DNA of 45,182 nt from an uncultured Verrucomicrobiota bacterium (GCA_903953565.1 CAJBKE010000058.1:1-45182), one strand, 5' to 3'. Counted from the first letter of the stretch, positions 1 through 8,063 are shown. Notes: a model not told the origin generated them from the sequence alone. Numbers and translations: made by a program.

Positions 1-939
1 CAGTTCCCAAGAAATTGCCATGAGAGTCAGTCTTCCTGAACCACCGGCCGTAGCATCACCGGCAAACCAAGCAGTTGTTTCCGAGTAAATCGAGGTCAGG
101 CGGTCACGGAACTTTTGGTTCACGGCGATAACGCCTCCCACCGCAATCAGCGTCACAAGGATCAGGGCAAGCACCTTGGCCTTCTTCCCCTTGTATAGCA
201 GAGCAGCGATGACCAAAAGCGGCGGAACAGCAATCCAGCCGCCGCGCCCGCCGGCGGCGATGCCCATCTTCGCGGCCAAGAGAATGGCCACGATCGAGAG
301 AGCCCAAACGATGCGCGAGCGGGGTGGGTGAAAAACCAAAAGATAGAACTGCAAAAGCCCGAGCAGGCAGATTTGCTGGCCGAAGGTGCAAAGATCCAGC
401 AGCGCCGTCGTGTAGCGATCGGCAACACCTGCTTGCTGGGTTGTCGCGAAGAAGGTTGTGATCACAATGCTTATGGACAAAAGCACCTGAAAGACATCGA
501 GGAACCTCACTCTCATGTAACTCATCCACAGCAGCGCGAGTCCGGCGAGGAACAGCCTCCCGGGTCCGTTGAGCAGATCCACGTTTTGCTGAAAGAGCGA
601 CCACTTGACGTCGCCGCGAATGACGATCGAAGTGAAAACGGCAATGATCGGGAAGGCTAGCGAGGCGAACATCCAAGCGGTTCCTTTATCAGGAAAAAGC
701 CGCTCGAGAGACACGCGGTTCCTGACAATACCGTATAGGCTGACAACAGCCAAAATCACCAACCACGTCTCCGTCCAGTTTTTGAGCGTCAGGTAAAAGA
801 GCGGCAGAAGAGCAACTGCCACTGCCAAAACAATCGTGTCCCAAGTGGGCGGTGCCTGAGGCACAACAGATCGGACAGCACCCATGAAGTGGGTGCTTAG
901 TTGCTGCAAAAGCGCAGAAGCACCTGAGCTTGGTCTCAT
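1..939 (-). CDS. O-antigen ligase / Wzy-type polymerase family membrane protein, 3' end outside window
   Basis: I translated this reverse-strand frame by hand from ATG at 939; it is open for all 313 codons to the left edge, so the C-terminus is missing. The start overlaps the stop of the upstream glycosyltransferase as ATGA. About nine hydrophobic segments are visible (for example TIVLAVAVALLPLFYL, WLVILAVVSLYGIV, QICLLGLLQFYLLVF, VLALILVTLIAVGGVIAV). A GGRGGW motif about 250 residues in matches the arginine-containing motif of the Wzy_C/O-antigen ligase superfamily. Known role of the family: joining or polymerising lipid-linked glycan at the periplasmic face of the inner membrane. Ligase versus polymerase cannot be decided from this part; an ABC exporter at the other end of the locus would favour a ligase. 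Family call fairly secure, exact role open. Confidence 0.8.
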   Translation of the reverse strand, partial: MRPSSGASALLQQLSTHFMGAVRSVVPQAPPTWDTIVLAVAVALLPLFYLTLKNWTETWLVILAVVSLYGIVRNRVSLERLFPDKGTAWMFASLAFPIIAVFTSIVIRGDVKWSLFQQNVDLLNGPGRLFLAGLALLWMSYMRVRFLDVFQVLLSISIVITTFFATTQQAGVADRYTTALLDLCTFGQQICLLGLLQFYLLVFHPPRSRIVWALSIVAILLAAKMGIAAGGRGGWIAVPPLLVIAALLYKGKKAKVLALILVTLIAVGGVIAVNQKFRDRLTSIYSETTAWFAGDATAGGSGRLTLMAISWEL

Positions 940-2099
940 CGAATTCTGTACATCCATTCTTTCAAACTCTCAATCTGTCCCTCCCAGGAGAAGCGCTGGG
1001 CGTATTTGTCGCGAAGATTTGCACCATCTTGTATAAGCAGGGAGATTCTTTTTTGCGAAACTCTTACAAGGGCTTCCGACAAGGCTTGGGGCCTGTCGGC
1101 ATCATACCACATCACAGAATCTCCGAAAGCATGTTGGAGGGTCGGGGTGATTGAACTCAAGATAGGTCGGCCCAACTGCAAGTAATCAAAGACCTTCGAG
1201 GGAAAGTTGTTGTCGTTGCCATATCCCGCTGGCCTGGGGTTAACGAGCATATGGCAACTTGAGGCCCAATGACCCAAGTCTTTGCGCTCCTTGAAGAAAC
1301 CCACCCACTCAATTCTCGGGTCCGAGGCCACACGTTGTTTCAATTCTCCAGTCTTGGACCCCTCTCCAGCGATGGAAAGGACAAGGTTAAGGTGGGGATT
1401 GGCTGCAAACGCATCGAGCAGATCTTTCAAGCCGGCGTAGTCGGAATGTGAGCCGAAGTAGCCAAGGCGTGTGATTCCATCTGATGAGGGAGTTTGCACA
1501 CTATCCAGCAAGCCATCCGCTTGCGCACCACCGGGAAACCAGTGCCATGGAATATTGCGGTCACGGCAAAAGCTCTCCGAGGATAAACTCGCTGAGGCAA
1601 CGCCGTGAAAATACGGAAGCATTTCCTCATCCGAACAGTGCAGCGGCTTAAGTCTCAACCTCAATCGCTTAAGAAGTTCCACATTCTTTCCGAAACATTT
1701 GCTGTCGAGAAACAGCAGAAGGCGTTTTACCTCCGGATCGTATTTTGCCAGAAAGCGGGTGAAGGCGTTGCCTATCGGATGGGAGTTGTAGACAACGAAG
1801 CAATCAGGCTTCCAACCTTGGTGGCGCCAGCCGACATATTGTTTGCGCAACTCACGAAAGCTTGGATACGCCTGCAAGTCTTTCCCGAATCGACCCTGCA
1901 AAAGCAAATGCCCGGCGTTGTTTCTTTCCGCATCAGACAATGCCAACTTTCGGTCGACAATCGATGCGATGCGCAATTCGGCAACACTGCACAGACTCTG
2001 GAGAAACCGACTCTCCCACAACTGACCTGCACCGTTCGTCTGCGGATTTCGGGCAACGAGACTCGGCGGCAGCCAAAAGCCCAAGTAGAAAACATTCAC
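936..2099 (-). CDS. Glycosyltransferase, GT4-like (group 1)
   Basis: A 387-residue protein with GTG start at 2099. The C-terminal half has the layout of GT-B, GT4-type enzymes: RLGYFGS near residue 210, a nucleotide-sugar region with AGEGSKTGEL, and the segment FPSKVFDYLQLGRPIL, where the family binds the donor. Such enzymes transfer a sugar from a nucleotide donor to the growing lipid-linked oligosaccharide on the cytoplasmic face. Donor and acceptor cannot be read from sequence. It overlaps the downstream polymerase/ligase gene by 4 bases, so the two are probably cotranscribed. No good Shine-Dalgarno sequence is visible before the GTG. The upstream side (2100-2949) carries only decayed toxin-antitoxin remnants, so the promoter or readthrough source is unclear. 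Confidence 0.85.
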   Translation of the reverse strand: MNVFYLGFWLPPSLVARNPQTNGAGQLWESRFLQSLCSVAELRIASIVDRKLALSDAERNNAGHLLLQGRFGKDLQAYPSFRELRKQYVGWRHQGWKPDCFVVYNSHPIGNAFTRFLAKYDPEVKRLLLFLDSKCFGKNVELLKRLRLRLKPLHCSDEEMLPYFHGVASASLSSESFCRDRNIPWHWFPGGAQADGLLDSVQTPSSDGITRLGYFGSHSDYAGLKDLLDAFAANPHLNLVLSIAGEGSKTGELKQRVASDPRIEWVGFFKERKDLGHWASSCHMLVNPRPAGYGNDNNFPSKVFDYLQLGRPILSSITPTLQHAFGDSVMWYDADRPQALSEALVRVSQKRISLLIQDGANLRDKYAQRFSWEGQIESLKEWMYRIR

Positions 2100-2243
2100 G
2101 TTATTCGGATGAGCGAAGCATAAACTACCGGCAGCTCGGAAATTTTGGATCTGAATGCTGGTCCGAAACTTGATGGCAGAGCCGCTTTTCTGGCTTACCG
2201 CCGCACATGATCAGCAGAAAATTTGCAGGCTCCCGTCATGAAA

Positions 2244-2400
2244 TTACTTGCGGGCATCATCGGAAAGAACATCCAGTCGCAGTCCGTCGATTTGATAGAA
2301 GTGGCGGCGGTTGCGCGTGACGGGCGAGGGGCGGAGGAGACAAAGCGGTCGCGGCAATCCAGAGACAATACAGGGATCATTTTGTCCGATGTTCGTATAA
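2244..2400 (-). pseudogene. 3' remnant of a VapC-type PIN-domain toxin, frameshifted
   Basis: On the reverse strand one frame gives LWIAATAL (about 2372-2340), the helix seen near the end of PIN toxins. A shift of frame then gives VTRNRRHFYQIDGLRLDVL ending at TAA (2244). In intact PIN proteins these two pieces are contiguous (DxWIAATAL followed by VTRNxRHF). The N-terminal two thirds with the first acidic residues is absent, and an in-frame TGA precedes LWIAATAL. It lies just downstream of an antitoxin-like remnant (2458-2640) on the same strand. I read the pair as a dead toxin-antitoxin module. Identity rests on short motifs. Confidence 0.55.
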
Positions 2401-2457
2401 AGATCCGTTTTCTTCATGCGGGTCATGTTTAGCAGTAGGCCGCAGACTGAGAGCCTC

Positions 2458-2640
2458 TTACAACGCGCAGTTTCCGGCCAGCCGTGATGTCGCAGACTCC
2501 TCGACGCATGATAGCAAGGCCCGCAGTGTTCCCGGAACGGGAACCACCCGCTTAACCGGTTTGGAGAAAGGCTCTTTGTTGGAGGTCTTCCAAATCTTCG
2601 ACAGATCGTGAGCTTCCTCGGCTAAGATAATTGCTTTCAC
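2458..2640 (-). pseudogene. Probable Phd/VapB-type antitoxin remnant
   Basis: A 60-codon reverse-strand frame. It opens like a prevent-host-death antitoxin (MKAIILAEEAHDLSKI) and contains KPVKRVVPVPG, resembling the KPVARxVP strand of that family (compare GKPVARIVP in the intact antitoxin at 30804-31052). The stretch between the two motifs is shorter and less regular than usual and the C-terminus does not look like an antitoxin tail, so indels are likely. Position directly upstream of the PIN remnant supports the reading. The remaining bases between 2100 and 2949 show no other gene I can support. Confidence 0.4.
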
Positions 2641-2949
2641 CGATCCATACCTACACAGGTGTCAGCAGGAGAACGATCTGTTTCGGACTTGTCGTGCTAT
2701 CAGCCCCAAAAAGTCATTGGTAACGACGGTTCGTGAAAAATGGAAAGGTTCGCTCCCGCTAGACGGTTTGAAAGTTCCGGTGCCGGCCGACTCCTTGCCA
2801 CGTGCTCCCCGCTCCATACTCACAAACAAAAAGCAGGCCCTCGAAAACTGCAAAATGTCGATGAGCAGCCTCGGTGATGACTGGGAGTTTTGCCGGATCT
2901 CCGCGTTTGACGCTGCTCACTATTCAAGTGTTAGCAAACGCATCCGCAC

Positions 2950-3741
2950 TTACTCGCGACCCGAGCGCGCGCCTTTGGCATCCGAGGCTATCCGCTTGCG
3001 AAGCCTTCGTTTTCTTCTTTGCCATTGATCGAGCTGCTTCAAAAGGTGCAAACCCCTTTCTGCCCACACCTCGTGCGAGCAGACCTCCACGTCCGCCAGC
3101 AAACCAGTCCAAGAACGATCCGCCTCGTAGCCCCATGTGATGAGCTCGTCAGCCATTTCCGGATGACGATTGAGTTGTTCTTTGACCCGCGGAAGGTGAT
3201 GGCGCCAAGGCTGCAACCGCGCTTCATCAAGCGCGCGGAATCCATTCAGCGCTTGTATAGCGCCCGAGGAAGGTCGAGCCCGCTCGTGGTAGGTGGAGAA
3301 GCTTCCCGTCAACTCCAAAAAAGGAAACTTTTGCAGTATATCATTTTGGACAGCATCCGGATCCGTCACCAATTTCTCATAGCAGACCACAAGGAGCTTG
3401 GGATGGCGGCTTGCGCGTTCTGCGAGCTTCTGTTGTTTTTTCCACGAAGAAAAATTCACGGCATAGCAGTCTTTTGCCTTGGCGTGGACACTGCATATTA
3501 CAGACCTCGGGTCGCGATAAACATAAATGCCGTAAAGATCCTGGTCGGCCTCCAAAAGCGGCCACAGGAAAGCAGCCTCCCCCGGATGCTTCGTGATATG
3601 GACGGAAAGGCCTCGGGGAGGTATCTCAAGGATACTCGTCTCATGGTGCGCGGGTCCTTCATGCCGGAAGGACGACCTCAGCATTTCCACCAGCAGGGTC
3701 GTTCCACTGCGCCCACAGCCAGTCACATGCAGATGTTTCAT
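2950..3741 (-). CDS. Sulfotransferase family protein
   Basis: A 263-residue protein. The N-terminus has the PAPS 5'-phosphosulfate loop pattern (CGRSGTTLLVEML, residues 8-20). The 3'-phosphate-binding pattern follows at about residues 75-88 (YRDPRSVICSVHAKA). Sulfotransferases of this fold move sulfate from PAPS to a hydroxyl or amine. The C-terminal third is basic (RKRRLRKR). It sits between the sugar dehydratase (22 bases downstream of that gene) and the decayed toxin-antitoxin region. Inference: it sulfates a sugar of the polysaccharide made by this locus, which would need PAPS synthesis elsewhere in the genome. A role on another small acceptor cannot be excluded. Confidence 0.8.
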   Translation of the reverse strand: MKHLHVTGCGRSGTTLLVEMLRSSFRHEGPAHHETSILEIPPRGLSVHITKHPGEAAFLWPLLEADQDLYGIYVYRDPRSVICSVHAKAKDCYAVNFSSWKKQQKLAERASRHPKLLVVCYEKLVTDPDAVQNDILQKFPFLELTGSFSTYHERARPSSGAIQALNGFRALDEARLQPWRHHLPRVKEQLNRHPEMADELITWGYEADRSWTGLLADVEVCSHEVWAERGLHLLKQLDQWQRRKRRLRKRIASDAKGARSGRE

Positions 3742-3763
3742 CCTACTTTCTGCAAAACTAGGT

Positions 3764-5635
3764 TTAGCACTTAATGCCTTGATATTCCGGAATCTTCTCG
3801 GTTAGCCATGCCTTTAGCCGGTTACCGTCGCCGGCCGCCTCGCGATAGATCGCATGCACCTCGGCGACCAGATCACCGGAACCATTGGAACGATTGTTCC
3901 GCAAGCGCCGGAGTTTCGGGTGACTCGTCGGTTCGACATTCTCCATCTCGTGGATTGGCTCTTCGTAGAGTTTCTCGCCAGGGCGCAGTCCGGTGAAGGT
4001 GATCTTGATGTCCTCGCCCGGCTTGAAACCGCTGAGCTCGATCATCTGGCGGGCGAGATCGACAATCTTGACGGGCTCTCCCATATCGAGGACGAAGATT
4101 TCGCCGCCTTTGGCCTGCAAGGCGCTCTGCAGGATGAGACCGACCGCCTCGGGAATGCTCATGAAATAGCGCGTCACTTCGGGATGGGTCACGGTGACCG
4201 GACCACCTTGCGCAATTTGCCGCCGAAAAGTCGGAACGACGCTCCCGGACGAACCCAACACGTTTCCGAAGCGGACAGCGGAAAACGCACATTCAGGGCT
4301 TGCGGCCGATTTTTGCTCGAGAAGCAGTTCCGCCAGCCGCTTGCTGGCGCCCATGACGTTGGTCGGATTCACAGCCTTATCGGTCGAGACAAGGATGAAT
4401 TTCGACGCACCGTGCTGGATAGCTAAACGCGCTGCGATCTCTGTGCCGATGGCATTATTGCGTATCGCCTCGGCTGGTTGGCCTTCCATCAAAGGCACAT
4501 GTTTGTGGGCTGCGGCGTGAAAGATCAAAGAGGGGCGGTGTTTGGCAAAGACCCTGGAAAGCGAGTCCTCATCACACACGCTCGAGGCACATGGCACTAG
4601 CTCAACGTGGCGATGCGAGCCGATCAATTCCTGTTCGATGGCAAAAAGAGCCGGCTCACTGCGCTCTACGAGAATAAGTCTGGAAGGATTTTGCTCGGCA
4701 ATTTGGCGGCACAGCTCGCTGCCGATGCTTCCTCCTGCTCCGGTGACCATGACCACCTTACCCTTGATCAATCCTGAGATGCCCTCTTCGTCGAGAGATA
4801 CAGCTTCTCGGCCGAGAAGGTCTTCGGGATCGACGCGACGCAAATGGCTCACCGTGACTTGGCGGTGAAGCAATTGGGCAACGGAAGGGAGAATGTCATG
4901 ATCGACACCTAAGGCATTGATCTGCTCGACCAAGCGCTTGATCACCGCAGGCTTGGCCGTCGGCATGGCGATGATGATTTTCTGCAGATCCAACTCCTCG
5001 ACAAGCGAGGCGAGTTTGCGTGTGGGGCCGAGCACTTGCTTGCCGTGGAGCGTGCCGCCGATTTTAGCTCGGTCGTCGTCCACAAAGCAGACGACATCCA
5101 GCCCCAGTCCCTGGCGTCCTTGAATATCACGCAATAGAGCTGCTCCGGCAGTCCCTGCACCCAGAATAGCGGCGCGTCGCTTGCGGCTTGACGTCGATCC
5201 ATCCACCGGTGCCGATAACTTTTCCCGATAGACGCGCAACGCTGTGCGGAAAGCGGTCAATCCAAGGAAAGAAATGACCATGTCCGAGACGATAACGCCA
5301 CGGGGAACGACATTTGTTCCCCCGAGCACAAACCAGGCAATAGAGGCGATCAGAGCGGATGCACCCATCGCTCCGGCTATGCGCTTTGCATCGGGCAGGC
5401 TGAAATACGTGAGCAGAGTCCGGAACTGGCCAAAGAACGCGAGGGCGACGAGCTTGAGGGGTAGAAGCCAGACCAAAGACTTCCAAAATCGCGTCCAAAA
5501 CTCCGGCGCGACTTGGAAGTCGAAACGAAGCAAGAGCGCAATAATCAGCGATAGGAATAGAATCGCGGAATACGCCGCCAGAAGAACGACAAGACGCCCC
5601 AAGGAACTCAGGCGATTATAGAGGCGCGCGCTCAT
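3764..5635 (-). CDS. Membrane-bound nucleotide-sugar 4,6-dehydratase, WbpM/CapD/WreV-like
   Basis: About 623 residues from ATG at 5635; an in-frame TTG at 5677 would add 14 residues but has no ribosome site. The N-terminus carries several membrane helices (such as LVVLLAAYSAILFLSLIIALLL). A first Rossmann motif ILGAGTAGAALL follows, then a second, MVTGAGGSIGSELC, that starts the catalytic SDR domain. The active-site segment is STDKAVNPTNVMGASKR: Met replaces the usual catalytic Tyr, as in long WbpM-type enzymes and unlike PseB in this window. The known reaction of the family converts UDP-GlcNAc to UDP-2-acetamido-2,6-dideoxy-D-xylo-4-hexulose. With the transferase at 5709 and the reductase-like SDR at 7050 it suggests UDP-QuiNAc or UDP-FucNAc synthesis for glycan initiation. 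Confidence 0.9.
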   Translation of the reverse strand: MSARLYNRLSSLGRLVVLLAAYSAILFLSLIIALLLRFDFQVAPEFWTRFWKSLVWLLPLKLVALAFFGQFRTLLTYFSLPDAKRIAGAMGASALIASIAWFVLGGTNVVPRGVIVSDMVISFLGLTAFRTALRVYREKLSAPVDGSTSSRKRRAAILGAGTAGAALLRDIQGRQGLGLDVVCFVDDDRAKIGGTLHGKQVLGPTRKLASLVEELDLQKIIIAMPTAKPAVIKRLVEQINALGVDHDILPSVAQLLHRQVTVSHLRRVDPEDLLGREAVSLDEEGISGLIKGKVVMVTGAGGSIGSELCRQIAEQNPSRLILVERSEPALFAIEQELIGSHRHVELVPCASSVCDEDSLSRVFAKHRPSLIFHAAAHKHVPLMEGQPAEAIRNNAIGTEIAARLAIQHGASKFILVSTDKAVNPTNVMGASKRLAELLLEQKSAASPECAFSAVRFGNVLGSSGSVVPTFRRQIAQGGPVTVTHPEVTRYFMSIPEAVGLILQSALQAKGGEIFVLDMGEPVKIVDLARQMIELSGFKPGEDIKITFTGLRPGEKLYEEPIHEMENVEPTSHPKLRRLRNNRSNGSGDLVAEVHAIYREAAGDGNRLKAWLTEKIPEYQGIKC

Positions 5636-5708
5636 CAGAATGGCTAGATTTGTGTCTCCTTTGACGGTCCGACTCAAGTTTGGCTTGAGACTGTCTGCGG
5701 CTCAGGTT

Positions 5709-6269
5709 TCACCCTTGGCCGCTCCTAACTCGGTCCCCAGAACCCTTCCCGAAGACAGTCAGGAGGATGTAGCGAAAGTAGTCCCCAACGCCGAGCAAGG
5801 CGAGCATGCGGGCATCCGTCTCGGCGAGTAACTGCGGCGTGGACATGTCGATGTCATTCACTTGGGCAAGGCCAGTGATCCCGGGCCGGACACGGAACAC
5901 ATCTAAGCGCTCGCGTGCCTCGATGAGTTCATTCTGACTTGGAAGACAAGGGCGCGGACCGACCAGGCTCATCTCGCCCTTGAGGACATTCCAGAGCTGC
6001 GGAAGCTCGTCGAGTTTGGTGCGTCTCAGGAATTTTCCGAAAGCCGTTACGGCGGAAGCGTCTGCCAAATGCGTAGCCACATGCGCCGTGTCCGGCCGCA
6101 TCGTGCGAAACTTGACCAGAGTGAAGGGTTTCTTGTTCCGCCCCACGCGTGTTTGGCGGAACAACGGCGACCCTATGTCGAACAAGCCCGCGATCGTCAA
6201 AGCCAGAAACAACGGAGCGACTAAGATAAGACCAACGGCGGAGAAGAAAATGTCCAACACGCGCAGCAT
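5709..6269 (-). CDS. Initiating sugar-phosphate transferase, PglC/WreU-like
   Basis: 186 residues, the size of the minimal monotopic phosphoglycosyl transferases. One N-terminal hydrophobic segment (VLDIFFSAVGLILVAPLFLAL) is followed by all family motifs: PLFRQTRVG, TLVKFRTM, TKLDELPQLWNVLKGEMSLVGPRP and RPGITGLAQV. The acidic pair in the DELPQL region belongs to the catalytic core. These enzymes move a sugar-1-phosphate from a UDP-sugar to undecaprenyl phosphate, the first step of O-antigen or capsule assembly. There is no extra N-terminal membrane domain as in WbaP. Its start lies 7 bases after the stop of the frameshifted vapC reading. Neighbours suggest QuiNAc-P or FucNAc-P as the transferred sugar; that is inference. 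Confidence 0.9.
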   Translation of the reverse strand: MLRVLDIFFSAVGLILVAPLFLALTIAGLFDIGSPLFRQTRVGRNKKPFTLVKFRTMRPDTAHVATHLADASAVTAFGKFLRRTKLDELPQLWNVLKGEMSLVGPRPCLPSQNELIEARERLDVFRVRPGITGLAQVNDIDMSTPQLLAETDARMLALLGVGDYFRYILLTVFGKGSGDRVRSGQG

Positions 6270-6275
6270 TCGGAG

Positions 6276-6661
6276 TCACCAGATAACTTCGCAACCGTAA
6301 ACCCGAAACGGCGCGTCGGGGCTCACGACACGCAAACCTCTTTGCAACGCATCGGCGGCGATCACGCGATCAAAGGGATCTTTGTGAATAGGCGGCAACG
6401 CGCCGGCGCGATAAAGCGTCGTGCGCTGCAATGGCAAACGTCAATGTCCTGCAACCTCAATTGCTCCTCTATCCAGCGATCCGGTTGCTCGGACAAAGGC
6501 AATTTGCCGCTGTGGTATTTCAGTGTGATTTCCCACACCGTGGCGAGACTCAGCGCTCGATCGTTGGATTCGCTGTCGAGAGCTTTCGATGCTGGGCCAC
6601 TCAACTTTTCCGGCGCGCTGCACAGCCAAATAAAGGTGCAGGTATCGAGAAGCAGGGTCAT
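6276..6661 (-). pseudogene. VapC-type PIN-domain toxin, frameshifted
   Basis: From ATG 6661 the frame reads a normal PIN start (MTLLLDTCTFIWL, then ATVWEITLKY with the conserved Glu) but runs into a stop at 6362. A frame change near 6410-6435 recovers the missing end: LYRAGALPPIHKDPFDRVIAADAL, then LRVVSPDAPFRVYG, ending at TGA 6276. Joined, the two frames give about 128 residues, the usual length, with all acidic PIN residues. The difference equals loss of one base (or gain of two). The toxin, an RNA-cleaving enzyme in this family, is therefore probably inactive while its antitoxin (6787-7023) is intact. A sequencing error is the main alternative. Confidence 0.75.
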
Positions 6662-6786
6662 GGCCTAAAAAGAAGTTGAGCGTGTCACGTTGAGAGCCTA
6701 AGCGAAGCGTAGACAGCCAGAGGCAATTCAGCGACCCGAAGGGAAGGACACTCCATCGAACGGACCGCAACTGCGAGGTTGGAGAA
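6662..6786 (-). other. Spacer splitting the antitoxin and toxin genes
   Basis: Phd/PIN pairs normally overlap or nearly touch, as at 30804-30807, but here 125 bases separate antitoxin and toxin. The spacer contains GCGAAGCG and a short CCC-GAA-GGG hairpin (around 6738), the same GAA-loop style as hairpins at 29184, 30289 and 31101. It looks like inserted repeat DNA. No reading frame of note. Confidence 0.4.
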
Positions 6787-7023
6787 CTACAGGCCCCACT
6801 GCTTCAGATCTTCATCACCCAACGGCGCAAAGGCGTCAGCAGGAATGTCGAAGCGCTGTGATGTCGGCTTGCCGACCTTGGGGCGAGAAACTCGACCTGG
6901 GCCGGAGGGTATGATCTTGGCGACCGGCAACTTTCCACGACAAACCACGACTTCTTCTCCTCTCTCGACCTGCTGAAGAAGACGCGAAAGGTGTGTCTTT
7001 GCTTGATGAATTGTTACGGTCAT
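6787..7023 (-). CDS. Phd/YefM-family antitoxin
   Basis: 78 residues. The N-terminal DNA-binding and dimerisation part is typical of the prevent-host-death family: MTVTIHQAKTHLSRLLQQV, EEVVVCRGKLPVAKIIP. The C-terminal tail (FAPLGDEDLKQWGL) is the toxin-binding type of extension. Known function: neutralises its PIN toxin and represses its own promoter. The partner toxin at 6276-6661 is frameshifted. The start follows an AT-rich stretch (7024-7050) containing ATTAATTTAAG, which may hold the promoter; no clear -35/-10 pair is evident. It interrupts the polysaccharide operon between the SDR and the initiating transferase. Confidence 0.88.
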   Translation of the reverse strand: MTVTIHQAKTHLSRLLQQVERGEEVVVCRGKLPVAKIIPSGPGRVSRPKVGKPTSQRFDIPADAFAPLGDEDLKQWGL

Positions 7024-7049
7024 AAGATTAATTTAAGTCTAGTCCAGAC

Positions 7050-8063
7050 TTAGTCAACTTTTTCGGTCTCTGTCAACGTCCACTTGAGCCCCTCCTTCAT
7101 GGAAAAGGGCGGGGACCAGCCTAGATCACGCCGGATCGGTTCGCTGTCGACATAGAGCGAAGATGTCAATTTTCGCAGCGCGCCGAGTCCGGGCAACCGC
7201 CCGATTGCTTTGAGCGCGGCTGCGGGAAACGGAAAAAGACGAAGGGAGTGATGTGTGACGTGTGACGTGTGACGAGTTGCAGAGCCATTTCCAGTCTTCA
7301 ATCTTCCATCCTCCTCGACGCTGGCGCTCGCACGCGCAATCGCGCGAATCAGCTCCGGCGTCGAAACATCCTCTCCATCGCTCGGGAAGAATGTTTTTCC
7401 AAACGCTTTGGGATTGGCCAAACAAGTGACGATCAGATCCACCAGATTTTCGACGTAGATAAAACTCCGGCGATTGCGCACTAAGCCTAGGGGAAGCGGA
7501 AGGCCGGTTTGGACCAGCTTCACTAGTGATCCGAAGTTTGCTTTGTTGCCCGGCCCATAGACGAGCGGCGGACGAAGGATCGTCCACGCGCAATCCGAGT
7601 CGGCCAAGACGCTCTTAGTGGCCTCTTCGGCAGCCAGCTTCGAGCGACCATAGGCTGTGACAGGCTGCGGGACCGTGCGATCAGTCAACACATCGTCGGA
7701 CTCCCCAGCAATCGCATGACAGGAGCTGAGAAAGACAAAATGCTTCACACCCGACGCGGCACATTGCTCGGCTAACCGACGAGAGCCCTCGGCGTTTATG
7801 CGCAGGTATTTGTTGTCCGTCTCGGCATCGGATCTTTCCGAGGTGACGTGAGCCAACCCGGCGAGGTGCACCACGGCGTCAACATCGGCCAAGGACTCAC
7901 TCCAATCGGCCTCCGGTCCGAGTTCCGGCGATCGAAAATAAAAAATCCCGGGCTGTTCGACCCGGGAGCGACTGCCCGCGATGACTTCGTGGCTGCGGTC
8001 TCGCAGAGTGACGAGCAAACTTTTACCGACAAAGCCGGATGCGCCCGTAACGAGAACCCTCAT
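7050..8063 (-). CDS. NAD-dependent SDR, WbpV/WreQ-like UDP-sugar reductase or epimerase
   Basis: About 337 residues from ATG at 8063, which overlaps the stop of the preceding GT2 as ATGA; an earlier in-frame ATG at 8111 would lie inside that gene. Extended SDR features: GASGFVG nucleotide loop, VVHLAGLAHV, SS at the active site and YGRSK (YxxxK). The sequence style matches the WbpV/WreQ group, which reduces the 4-keto sugar made by WbpM-type dehydratases to QuiNAc or FucNAc; it is not an RmlD. Around residues 250-275 there is an insertion with HTSHVTHHS, encoded by three tandem heptamers (7253-7273), just before the normal FPFPAAALKAIGRL segment. The insertion keeps the frame. Whether it disturbs activity is unknown. 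Confidence 0.82.
   Translation of the reverse strand: MRVLVTGASGFVGKSLLVTLRDRSHEVIAGSRSRVEQPGIFYFRSPELGPEADWSESLADVDAVVHLAGLAHVTSERSDAETDNKYLRINAEGSRRLAEQCAASGVKHFVFLSSCHAIAGESDDVLTDRTVPQPVTAYGRSKLAAEEATKSVLADSDCAWTILRPPLVYGPGNKANFGSLVKLVQTGLPLPLGLVRNRRSFIYVENLVDLIVTCLANPKAFGKTFFPSDGEDVSTPELIRAIARASASVEEDGRLKTGNGSATRHTSHVTHHSLRLFPFPAAALKAIGRLPGLGALRKLTSSLYVDSEPIRRDLGWSPPFSMKEGLKWTLTETEKVD
7253..7273 (+). repeat. Three tandem GTGTGAC heptamers inside the SDR gene
   Basis: GTGTGAC occurs at 7253-7259, 7260-7266 and 7267-7273, perfect and adjacent. Next to it (about 7289-7316) lies CCAGTCTTCAATCTTCCATCC, a low-complexity string similar to one inside wzt (CCAATCTCCTATCTTCC near 29157-29173). Together they encode a His/Thr/Ser-rich insertion in the SDR. 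21 bases is a multiple of three, so copy-number changes in threes of the heptamer keep the frame. Confidence 0.85.

Noticed and set aside
7253-7273. CRISPR-like short repeat
   Set aside because: Perfect heptamers with no spacers and inside a gene; a tandem repeat, not an array.
7050-8063. SDR as the missing RmlD
   Set aside because: Nucleotide loop and active-site context match WbpV/WreQ-type enzymes (GASGFVG, AGLAHV) and not the RmlD pattern.
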